NCBI GenBank assembly: GCA_041846495.1
Contig: JBGZEX010000053.1
Coordinates: forward strand, 1 to 23,321
DNA from: JBGZEX01 sp041846495
GTDB taxonomy: Bacteria > Bacteroidota > Bacteroidia > Bacteroidales > Marinifilaceae
Length of the DNA stretch: 23,321 bases
Reading direction: 5' to 3'
Shown: in pieces, positions 8,323 through 15,408 of the stretch
How the letters are laid out: every line of letters starts with the position of its first letter
Numbering within the stretch: the stretch's first letter is position 1
Translations under genes and position numbers: made by a program
The notes under the pieces: model-generated
Told to the model about the DNA's origin: nothing
The model's database searches: none
What the model saw: only the letters and a program-made list of their open reading frames with translations

Positions 8323-10167
8323 TTACTTGGTTAACAACTCATTCACTTTATTCTTTATTTCGTCAACGGCAAACGGCAATCCTGCAACTTTATTACATTG
8401 ATAGTAATTATGTCCGGGATGTTTCCCTCTGAGATACAAAGCAAATTGCCCGAGATTCAATTCACACACCAAAATCTTTTTATATTTCGAGAATATTTCT
8501 TCCGTATTCTTAGGCAATGGATTTATATAGTTGAAATGTGCTAAGCTCACATCCTTACCTTCGTTCCTAAGTTCTTTCACGGCAGAGAATAAATGTCCGT
8601 AGGTACCGCCCCAACCGACCACCAATATCTCGCCTCCGTCCTGATTTCCATACACTTTCTGAAGCGGAATAAAATCGGCGATTTTAGCTATCTTCCCTGC
8701 CCTAAGATCTGTCATCTTCTGGTGATTTTCGGGGACATAACTAATGGTTCCGGTAATATCCATTTTCTCTAAACCGCCGATGCGGTGTTCCATGCCTTTC
8801 ATTCCCGGAACGGCCCATTTGCGCACCAATGTTTCCGGATCGCGGGCATAAGGTTGATATTTCTCTCCTTCCGTCGGTTTATTCAATCGAATTTCGGGCA
8901 AATCCTGCATGGAAGGAATCAGCCAGGGTTGTGCTCCGTTGGCCAGGAAACCGTCGGTAAGTAAAATAACCGGAGTCATATGTTCCAGCGCTATTTTACC
9001 GGCAATATAAGCATAATCGAAACAATCGGTAGAGGTACTTGCCGCTACGACGGGCATGGGGCTGTCGCCATTGCGCCCGTATAATGCCTGCAACAAGTCG
9101 GATTGTTCGGTTTTAGTGGGCAAACCGGTGGAAGGTCCTCCCCGTTGAACGTCCACGATAACAAGAGGCAATTCTGCAATAACCGCCAAATTGGCAGCCT
9201 CGGACTTCAATGCCAAACCGGGACCGGAAGTAGTCGTAACGGCAAATGCTCCTGCATAACTGGCACCGATAGAAGTGCATATACCTGCGATTTCATCTTC
9301 CGCCTGGTAGGTTTTAGCACCCAAATCCCTCCTTAATGCCAATTCGTGCAAAATATCGGTAGCCGGCGTAATGGGATAAGAACCGCAAAACAAGGGTAAA
9401 CCCGTTTTTTCAGCCACGGCAAGCAAACCCCACGCAGTCGCTTTATTCCCGGTGATGCTGCGATATTTCCCTTTCTTCAATTCGGCAGGAGCCACTTTGA
9501 AGTGTACGGCAAGAGCGTGTACATTTTCGGCATAGTTATAACCCGCCTTGAGAACCAATTTATTGGCAGAAAGGATATCCGTCTTTTTAGCAAATTTTAT
9601 ATTTAAGAAGTCTTCCGAATATTGAGTGTCGCGTCCGAACATCCAATAAACCATCCCCAAGGCAAACATATTTTTACAGCGAACTTTTGCTTTTTGGTCC
9701 AAAGTAAAATCTTTAAGAGTTTCCAATGTCAACTCCGTTATGCCTACGGGAACTACGTTGAAATCGGCAAGGGTACCGTCTGTCAACGGATTTTCCTTAT
9801 AACCGGCTTTTTCAAGTGTCTTTTCGGTAAAAGCATTTATATCGACAATAATCGTACCTGCCGGTTTTACCCATCTCAAGTTGGCTTTTACGGCAGCCGG
9901 ATTCATCGCTATCAATACATCGGCTTTATCGCCGGGGGTTTTGACATCCGCTTCTCCGATATGAACCTGAAAACCGGATACGCCTCCTACCGTTCCTTGC
10001 GGAGCTCGAATTTCTGCCGGATAATCGGGAAATGTAGAAACCACATTACCGAACAAAGCTGCAGCATCTGAAAATTGCTGTCCGGTTAATTGCATTCCGT
10101 CTCCGGAGTCTCCGGAAAAACGGATAACAACATTTGTTTTTTCAATTACTTTTGTCTCTTGACTCAT
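8323..10167 (-). CDS. korA: 2-oxoacid:ferredoxin oxidoreductase alpha subunit (gamma-alpha fusion)
   Basis: 614-residue subunit that fuses the gamma domain (about 1-195, beginning IRFSGDSGDGMQLTGQQF) to the alpha pyrimidine-binding domain (from about 235). The YPITP motif at 264-268 is the family's 2-oxoacid-recognition signature, followed by a conserved AEDEIAGICTSIGASYAG stretch. Partner of KorB directly downstream. No delta (ferredoxin-like 4Fe-4S) subunit gene is present in the operon: a consensus promoter sits immediately upstream and the next gene is divergent. So this is the two-subunit form using separate ferredoxin. Expected role: reductive or oxidative interconversion of 2-oxoglutarate and succinyl-CoA in an anaerobe. 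Confidence 0.93.
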   Translation of the reverse strand: MSQETKVIEKTNVVIRFSGDSGDGMQLTGQQFSDAAALFGNVVSTFPDYPAEIRAPQGTVGGVSGFQVHIGEADVKTPGDKADVLIAMNPAAVKANLRWVKPAGTIIVDINAFTEKTLEKAGYKENPLTDGTLADFNVVPVGITELTLETLKDFTLDQKAKVRCKNMFALGMVYWMFGRDTQYSEDFLNIKFAKKTDILSANKLVLKAGYNYAENVHALAVHFKVAPAELKKGKYRSITGNKATAWGLLAVAEKTGLPLFCGSYPITPATDILHELALRRDLGAKTYQAEDEIAGICTSIGASYAGAFAVTTTSGPGLALKSEAANLAVIAELPLVIVDVQRGGPSTGLPTKTEQSDLLQALYGRNGDSPMPVVAASTSTDCFDYAYIAGKIALEHMTPVILLTDGFLANGAQPWLIPSMQDLPEIRLNKPTEGEKYQPYARDPETLVRKWAVPGMKGMEHRIGGLEKMDITGTISYVPENHQKMTDLRAGKIAKIADFIPLQKVYGNQDGGEILVVGWGGTYGHLFSAVKELRNEGKDVSLAHFNYINPLPKNTEEIFSKYKKILVCELNLGQFALYLRGKHPGHNYYQCNKVAGLPFAVDEIKNKVNELLTK

Positions 10168-10285
10168 GATTTTATATTTAAAAAATGACTTGCCATAAGA
10201 CAGGCCATTTTTATCTAATTAATTTATCTGTTTATTTTTATACCCTCCGCCCTTCTAAAATCACGTCATATTTATAAAAACGCTG

Positions 10286-10317
10286 CAAAGGTAAGTATTA
10301 GTTTATATTATGCCAAA
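10286..10317 (-). promoter_or_regulatory. Bacteroides-type promoter of korAB
   Basis: On the minus strand TTTG (10317-10314), 20 bases, then TACCTTTG (10293-10286): an exact fit to the -33/-7 consensus recognised by the Bacteroidota primary sigma factor. Predicted start near 10280 gives a 5' leader of about 110 bases. Confidence 0.75.
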
Positions 10318-10413
10318 CTTGTCGGTATTTTTTATTTACTCCTAAATTAAATCGGATAAACATCCTATAATTGAAAACTTTATTCGTAAATTCGCTTGTC
10401 AAAATCAATTTAA

Positions 10414-11892
10414 ATGAAATACCGAAAAACCTTAACCGTACTTATTATTTGCTGTCATATAATCATAGGTTCTACCGTAGCGGCACACGGCAATTCCATA
10501 TTGTCCGATTCCCTGAAATCCTTTGTCGTAACACCTTATCGTGTTGGGAATATCCGTCCGAATATGAGTCTGAACAACATTTATCAAATATACGGCCGCG
10601 AATATGTGAAAAGATGGAGGTTGCCCGAACAGGAAAAGCCGAAACAAAACATTTACGATATATATGACTCCGACTTCTCTCCGCTTCTACAAATAAAAAT
10701 GGAGAATCAGGATGCTACTCGCCTGCATATCACTGAAATCCGAATCAAAGATTCGAGATTCGCCACCCCGGAAAATATTCGCATCGGCTCGACGCTTCAA
10801 GAAACCGTCGACACCTATAAAAATCACAGTTTTATCTCTTCGGAGGGTAAGACGTTAGCTCTATACGTCCCTTCGAATAATATTTTTTTTACGCTCAATC
10901 CGACCGATATAAAAAACCGATGGTGGGATAGCGAACACAAACAGAGCATTTCAGACAGTATTCCCCTCGATACCAAAATATCCGGGATCTATGTATTATG
11001 GGACGACGTTCATTATAACGTTATTTCCACCGGTTTCTGGAAACAATATTTTCAGGATATCACACAATGGATAAAAAACGAACTTCCTTCCATAATTCTA
11101 ATTATTGTCTTATTGATTATCTCTTTAAAAGTTTTCAGAGGACTTATTAGAAAAATAAAAAAACAAAGCGGTAATTATATCGACAAAAAATCGGCTACTC
11201 CCATAGAAGATATCAAAAGAGTGAACACCATATCGGGAGTTATCAAAAACATCGGAAATGTTGCCATATGGACGGTATTCACACTAATCTTACTGGGTAA
11301 ATTCAATATCAATATAGGCCCTCTTTTGGCCGGTGCCGGCATCATCGGATTTGCCATCGGTTTCGGTACGCAAGAATTGATAAAAGACTACGTTTCCGGA
11401 TTTTTTATTATCATGGAAAATCAAATACGCACCGGAGACACCGTGATAATAAACGGAATTACCGGAGTTGTAGAAAAAATCCATATGCGTACCACAACTT
11501 TAAGAGATGTAAGCGGGACCGTACATATTTTTCAGAACGGGAAAATAAGCAGTTTGTCCAATATGACCAAAGAATGGTCGGCTGCCGTAATTGAAATAGG
11601 AGTCGCTTATAAGGAAAATACCGACCATGTCGCAAAGGTGCTTTCTCAAGTAGGCGAGGATATGCAAAAATCTCCGGAATGGGGAGACAAAATACTCGAA
11701 CCTCTCGAAATTCTCGGCGTCGATAAATTTTTAGACAATGCCGTAAGTATAAAACTGAAGATAAAAACGAAATCGGGAATGCAATGGTCGGTTATGCGGG
11801 AATTCCAGCGGAGGACGAAACTACGCTTCGAACGTGAAGGCATTCAAATTCCATTTCCGCAAATCGTCATACATCAGGCGACATCTTCTTAA
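10414..11892 (+). CDS. MscS-family mechanosensitive channel with large periplasmic N-terminal region
   Basis: 492-residue inner-membrane protein. Residues 1-24 look like a cleavable signal peptide. Residues 25-222 form a predicted periplasmic region that I do not recognise; it contains two similar segments, NIRPNMSLNNIYQIYG (46-61) and NIRIGSTLQETVDTYK (121-136). Membrane helices follow at about 224-243 and 278-295. The pore-lining MscS helix is at about 303-335 (GPLLAGAGIIGFAIGFGTQE, then the LIKDYVSGFFII segment). The beta domain (GDTVIINGITGVVEKI, 341-356) and the C-terminal alpha/beta domain are present. Family role is release of solutes on hypo-osmotic shock. Only the channel core supports that assignment; what the N-terminal region senses is unknown. 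It is a single-gene unit divergent from korA, and no consensus promoter was recognised upstream. Confidence 0.9.
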   Translation: MKYRKTLTVLIICCHIIIGSTVAAHGNSILSDSLKSFVVTPYRVGNIRPNMSLNNIYQIYGREYVKRWRLPEQEKPKQNIYDIYDSDFSPLLQIKMENQDATRLHITEIRIKDSRFATPENIRIGSTLQETVDTYKNHSFISSEGKTLALYVPSNNIFFTLNPTDIKNRWWDSEHKQSISDSIPLDTKISGIYVLWDDVHYNVISTGFWKQYFQDITQWIKNELPSIILIIVLLIISLKVFRGLIRKIKKQSGNYIDKKSATPIEDIKRVNTISGVIKNIGNVAIWTVFTLILLGKFNINIGPLLAGAGIIGFAIGFGTQELIKDYVSGFFIIMENQIRTGDTVIINGITGVVEKIHMRTTTLRDVSGTVHIFQNGKISSLSNMTKEWSAAVIEIGVAYKENTDHVAKVLSQVGEDMQKSPEWGDKILEPLEILGVDKFLDNAVSIKLKIKTKSGMQWSVMREFQRRTKLRFEREGIQIPFPQIVIHQATSS

Positions 11893-11999
11893 ATCCCGTA
11901 ATTTACAAAGCATGAGTTCTTAAAGTTAGCGAGTTTTCACCACTCAACCTCTCGAATGTCGATTAGCAACCGTATTATTGGAAAAATAATCGATAAACC

Positions 12000-12030
12000 T
12001 TGTAATATATCAAAAAAATCCCTACTTTTG
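12000..12030 (+). promoter_or_regulatory. consensus promoter of the tRNA-Gln gene
   Basis: TTG at 12000-12002, a 20-base spacer and TACTTTTG at 12023-12030, an exact TAnnTTTG -7 element. The predicted start (about 12036) lies only a few bases before the tRNA at 12043. Confidence 0.8.
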
Positions 12031-12042
12031 CAGCATTAAAAT

Positions 12043-12113
12043 TGTCCTATGGTGTAATGGCAGCACAACAGATTCTGGTCCTGTTTGTCTAAGTTCGAGT
12101 CTTAGTAGGACAA
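12043..12113 (+). tRNA. tRNA-Gln (anticodon CUG)
   Basis: A full cloverleaf can be drawn. Acceptor stem TGTCCTA (12043-12049) pairs with TAGGACA (12106-12112), with A12113 as discriminator. D stem is GTGT/GCAC with a GG-containing loop. Anticodon stem ACAGA/CCTGT encloses loop TTCTGGT, anticodon CTG at 12075-12077. The variable loop has four bases, and T stem CTAAG/CTTAG encloses TTCGAGT. Acceptor pair 1-72 is U-A, as in other glutamine tRNAs. CCA is not encoded. One anticodon-stem pair, 31-39 (A12072, C12080), is mismatched; the other stems are complete apart from one G-U in the D stem. It reads CAG codons. Confidence 0.93.
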
Positions 12114-12280
12114 CTTATAAACGGGCGATACTGCAGTTCCCGGAACCGATACAATCCCGAATTAATATTAAAGACCCGAAATCATTGCAACGAAGTTTGC
12201 GCCGAGTCGATTATTTTCCTCAAGCGTTATCCGTCAAAAATAATACGGAAGGCAAGTTATAAAAACGATATCGAATCAAT

Positions 12281-12310
12281 AAAAATAGCGAAGAAGCGGA
12301 TTCTTCGCTA
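12281..12310 (-). terminator. intrinsic terminator of rpoD
   Basis: Perfect 10-base arms TAGCGAAGAA (12286-12295) and TTCTTCGCTA (12301-12310) with a 5-base loop. On the minus strand the hairpin is followed by TTTTTATTG. It begins 7 bases after the rpoD stop. The 167 bases between the tRNA and this hairpin (12114-12280) show no gene or recognisable signal. Confidence 0.82.
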
Positions 12311-12317
12311 AATCTTT

Positions 12318-13178
12318 TTAACTCAAATAACTCTTCAACAGTTTACTTTTTGTCGGATGACGCAATTTCCGAATGGCTTTTTCTTTTATCTGACGCACTC
12401 GTTCCCGAGTAAGCCCGAACTTTTCCCCTATCTCCTCAAGCGTCATTTCCGGTTCTTGTATTCCGAAGAAATATTTAATGATATCCCTTTCTCTTTCGGA
12501 AAGCGTCTCCAAAGCCCTTTCGACCTCTCGCGATAAGGATTCGTTCATCAACGTACGATCGGCTACGGGAGAATCGTCATTTACCAATACATCCAAAAGA
12601 CTGTTATCCTCCCCTTCCACAAAAGGTGCATCCATAGAAATATGCCGCCCGGAAACCTTGAGCGTATCGGCGATCTTTTCAGCCGGTATCTCCAATCGGG
12701 AAGCCAATTCTTCAGGCGAAGGCCTGCGTTCGTATTCCTGCTCGAAACGAGATAAGGCCTTATTAATCTTATTCAATGAACCTACTTGATTCAATGGCAA
12801 TCTCACAATACGGGATTGCTCGGCCAATGCCTGAAGAATGGATTGCCTAATCCACCATACGGCATACGAAATAAACTTAAAACCCCTGGTTTCATCGAAT
12901 TTTTCAGCGGCTTTAATCAAGCCTAAATTTCCCTCATTTATTAAATCCGGAAGACTCAATCCTTGATTTTGATATTGTTTCGCCACAGAAACCACAAAAC
13001 GCAAATTTGCTCTCGTCAACTTTTCCAATGCCCTCTGGTCGCCTTTGCGAATACGTTGAGCCAACTCAACTTCTTCCTCTACCGTAATCAAATCCTCTTT
13101 ACCTATCTCTTGCAAATACTTATCGAGAGAAGCACTCTCCCTATTCGTTATTGACTTCGTTATTTTTAGTTGTCTCAT
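12318..13178 (-). CDS. rpoD: primary RNA polymerase sigma factor (RpoD)
   Basis: 286-residue group 1/2 sigma-70 factor, the usual short form in Bacteroidota, which lacks the long N-terminal region 1.1 and spacer of proteobacterial RpoD. Visible: region 1.2 (SLDKYLQEIGKEDLITVEEE, 17-36); region 2 (ANLRFVVSVAKQYQNQGLSL and the DLINEGNLGLIKAAEKFD core-binding stretch; 2.3-2.4 GFKFISYAVWWIRQSILQAL); region 3 (about 128-205); region 4 (LEEIGEKFGLTRERVRQIKE, 247-266, the -35 helix-turn-helix, ending KLRHP). This protein should be the one that recognises the TTG/TAnnTTTG promoters found elsewhere in the window. Monocistronic, with its own promoter and terminator. Confidence 0.95.
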   Translation of the reverse strand: MRQLKITKSITNRESASLDKYLQEIGKEDLITVEEEVELAQRIRKGDQRALEKLTRANLRFVVSVAKQYQNQGLSLPDLINEGNLGLIKAAEKFDETRGFKFISYAVWWIRQSILQALAEQSRIVRLPLNQVGSLNKINKALSRFEQEYERRPSPEELASRLEIPAEKIADTLKVSGRHISMDAPFVEGEDNSLLDVLVNDDSPVADRTLMNESLSREVERALETLSERERDIIKYFFGIQEPEMTLEEIGEKFGLTRERVRQIKEKAIRKLRHPTKSKLLKSYLS

Positions 13179-13214
13179 ATATTCTTCATCGTTTTACCAT
13201 GCCGAAATTTTCGG

Positions 13215-13245
13215 CAAAAGTAGTATTTTTTTATGACATTTCCAA
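13215..13245 (-). promoter_or_regulatory. consensus promoter of rpoD, flanked by two dyads
   Basis: On the minus strand TTG (13245-13243), 20 bases, TACTTTTG (13222-13215). The -7 element and start region overlap a perfect dyad at 13200-13216 (TGCCGAAA, one base, TTTCGGCA). The -33 element overlaps an imperfect dyad at 13243-13261 (CAAGTGTA / TATACTTG). Predicted start is near 13208, giving a leader of about 30 bases. Confidence 0.78.
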
Positions 13246-13341
13246 GTGTAATATATACTTGTTCTAAATAATTGTTTATTTTATATGGAAAACTGCATAT
13301 ATTCTTTACATTTAACATATATTCGTATTTTTTACCACTTA

Positions 13342-14496
13342 TCAAAACACGAATTCACCGGTTATCGTATGATTTCTTCTCAATATTTTAAATCCGGTCC
13401 GATCTCCTTCATGCAATTTATGCATTTCTTCCTTAAAATCCGTTTGGTTGCGTATGGGATTTCCATTTATTTCCACAATGATATCGCCTCTTTGAAGACC
13501 TGCATTATAGGCCGTCCCGCCTCGCATCACTTCATATATTACGACACCTTCTTCAGTACTCACATTCAACATATTGGCTATTGGGTTATTCAACTCCCCC
13601 ATAACAATACCCAATATCGCTCTTTTCACCCTCCCGTATTTCATAAGATCGCCGACGACTTCTTTTACTATATTCACCGGAACGGCAAACGAATATCCCG
13701 CATAACTTCCGGTAGGAGATTGAATTGCCGTATTAATCCCGATGAGTTTACCTTCCGAATCGACTAAAGCTCCTCCGCTGCTTCCCGGATTCACGGCCGC
13801 ATCCGTTTGTAAAAAAGATTCGAAATTCATCTGCCCCGAGCTCATTTCCAATTGACGGGCCTTTGCACTTATAATTCCCGCAGTCACCGTAGAAGTCAAA
13901 TTATAGGGATTACCTATCGCCAACACCCATTCGCCTATACTTACATTATCGGAATCTCCATATTCCAAATATTCCAAGTCTTTAGCATTAATTTTCAACA
14001 AAGCGAGGTCCGTCGCAGGGTCCCGACCTACAATCCGGGCAGAAAATTCGCGTTTATCATTCAATACGACACTCGCCTCATTATTTTCCCCTACGACATG
14101 ATTATTCGTCACTATATAACCGTCCGAAGAAATAATAACCCCGGAACCTATTTCCATGCTTTTAGGCACTTTTCTAAGTTGCGGTTCGTTCCCGAATATA
14201 AAATCCAACAAAGGATTACCCACATAAGCCTTCGTAAAAGCGACGGATTTAATATGTACGACCCCGGCCACCGCCTTCCGTGAAGCTCCTCGCAAATCGG
14301 GGAAATTACCCCCGAAATTCACTTCGTCCCTTATTTTCTCATAGCGCGGAGCACTTTTCTCCCCTTCCTCAATATACGCCGACTTTAGCGGTACATGCAC
14401 AGAATCTTCGGAACGGTAACGATTCATTACATAAAAAGCGGAAAAACCTCCGATAAAACTGATTAATAAGATAAGAAATCCCTTAAAAAATTTCAT
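13342..14496 (-). CDS. htrA: HtrA/Deg-family serine protease with one PDZ domain
   Basis: 384-residue envelope protease/chaperone. Residues 1-25 form an uncleaved-looking membrane anchor or signal (MKFFKGFLILLISFIGGFSA). The trypsin-like domain shows the triad: His133 in YIVTNNHVV, Asp163 in ATDLALLKI, Ser240 in GSSGGAL. One PDZ domain follows at about 295-384 (ILGIVMGELNN, GLQRGDIIVEINGNPI). Many Bacteroidota Deg proteins carry two PDZ domains; a single PDZ and an N-terminal anchor give a DegS-like architecture, though I cannot say it is a regulatory site-1 protease. It precedes rpoD in the same orientation, but rpoD has its own promoter. No terminator was seen after 13342 and no consensus promoter upstream. 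Confidence 0.93.
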   Translation of the reverse strand: MKFFKGFLILLISFIGGFSAFYVMNRYRSEDSVHVPLKSAYIEEGEKSAPRYEKIRDEVNFGGNFPDLRGASRKAVAGVVHIKSVAFTKAYVGNPLLDFIFGNEPQLRKVPKSMEIGSGVIISSDGYIVTNNHVVGENNEASVVLNDKREFSARIVGRDPATDLALLKINAKDLEYLEYGDSDNVSIGEWVLAIGNPYNLTSTVTAGIISAKARQLEMSSGQMNFESFLQTDAAVNPGSSGGALVDSEGKLIGINTAIQSPTGSYAGYSFAVPVNIVKEVVGDLMKYGRVKRAILGIVMGELNNPIANMLNVSTEEGVVIYEVMRGGTAYNAGLQRGDIIVEINGNPIRNQTDFKEEMHKLHEGDRTGFKILRRNHTITGEFVF

Positions 14497-14536
14497 ATTC
14501 TAAAATTTAAGCTATATATTATAATACGAATATTAT

Positions 14537-14567
14537 TTTGTGTATACAATCAATAGCAATATCTTTG
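14537..14567 (+). promoter_or_regulatory. promoter of dapF
   Basis: TTTG (14537-14540), 19-base spacer, TATCTTTG (14560-14567), matching TAnnTTTG. The predicted start near 14573 leaves a leader of about 40 bases before the dapF ATG. It lies in the 117-bp divergent gap shared with htrA. Confidence 0.75.
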
Positions 14568-14613
14568 CCATAAAGATGATATAAAATAACTTATACATAT
14601 CTTTAACGCTATT

Positions 14614-15408
14614 ATGGAAAAGATTAAGATCAATTTTTATAAATATCAGGGGACGGGAAACGATTTCATATTGATCGACAACCGGAAAAGTGCAAATATA
14701 TTTCCCCAAAAACTTATCACGGATATGTGCAATCGGAAATTCGGTATCGGAAGCGACGGACTTATATTATTGGAAGATACCGCAGACCACGACTTTTCCA
14801 TGAAATATTTCAATCCCGACGGAAGCGAAGGCGTTATGTGCGGAAACGGAGGGCGGTGCATTGTCGCTTTTGCAAGAGACTTGGGAATAATAACCGAGTC
14901 TTGCCGCTTTATTGCCCCCGACGGATTGCATTGTGCCGCAATAGATAAAAATGTCGTAAAACTAAATATGACCTCCGTCGAGCGAATCGAAATTGCCGAT
15001 AATTACTATTTCCTCGATACCGGAGCCCCCCATTACGTAATCGCAGTTCCGGACGCATTCGATATCGACGTCGATACGGAAGGACCTAAATGGAGACATC
15101 TGAAAACCTTCTCCTCCTCAGGAGCAAACGTGGATTTCATATCTTTGTCCGAAAATGAAATCAAAATATCCACTTTTGAAAAAGGGGTGGAAGCGGAAAC
15201 TTTGGCATGCGGAACCGGATGCGTTGCCGGCGCCTTAACCGCTTCATTATTACGAAAAGACACGGAAGGCTGCTACCCTATTCGAACCAAAGGCGGGAAT
15301 TTATCCGTTTCTTTCCGGAAAACGGATGACGGCGGATTCGAAGATATCGTATTGTGCGGACCGGCCGAATATGTATTTTCCGGAACTTATTGCATTTCCA
15401 AACTATAA
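14614..15408 (+). CDS. dapF: diaminopimelate epimerase
   Basis: 264-residue cytoplasmic, cofactor-independent epimerase that converts LL- to meso-diaminopimelate for peptidoglycan and lysine synthesis. The two catalytic cysteines are visible: Cys76 in MCGNGGRC and Cys199 in ACGTGCVAG. The N-terminal KYQGTGNDFILIDNR and the NPDGSEG substrate-binding segment are conserved. Length is normal. In several Bacteroides genomes I believe dapF is followed by the LL-diaminopimelate aminotransferase gene; here it is followed instead by a convergent gene, and the last 22 bases of dapF are also coding sequence of that neighbour. Confidence 0.96.
   Translation: MEKIKINFYKYQGTGNDFILIDNRKSANIFPQKLITDMCNRKFGIGSDGLILLEDTADHDFSMKYFNPDGSEGVMCGNGGRCIVAFARDLGIITESCRFIAPDGLHCAAIDKNVVKLNMTSVERIEIADNYYFLDTGAPHYVIAVPDAFDIDVDTEGPKWRHLKTFSSSGANVDFISLSENEIKISTFEKGVEAETLACGTGCVAGALTASLLRKDTEGCYPIRTKGGNLSVSFRKTDDGGFEDIVLCGPAEYVFSGTYCISKL

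Noticed and set aside
9622..10071. 149-codon plus-strand frame inside korA
   Set aside because: Antisense shadow of the conserved gamma domain of korA.
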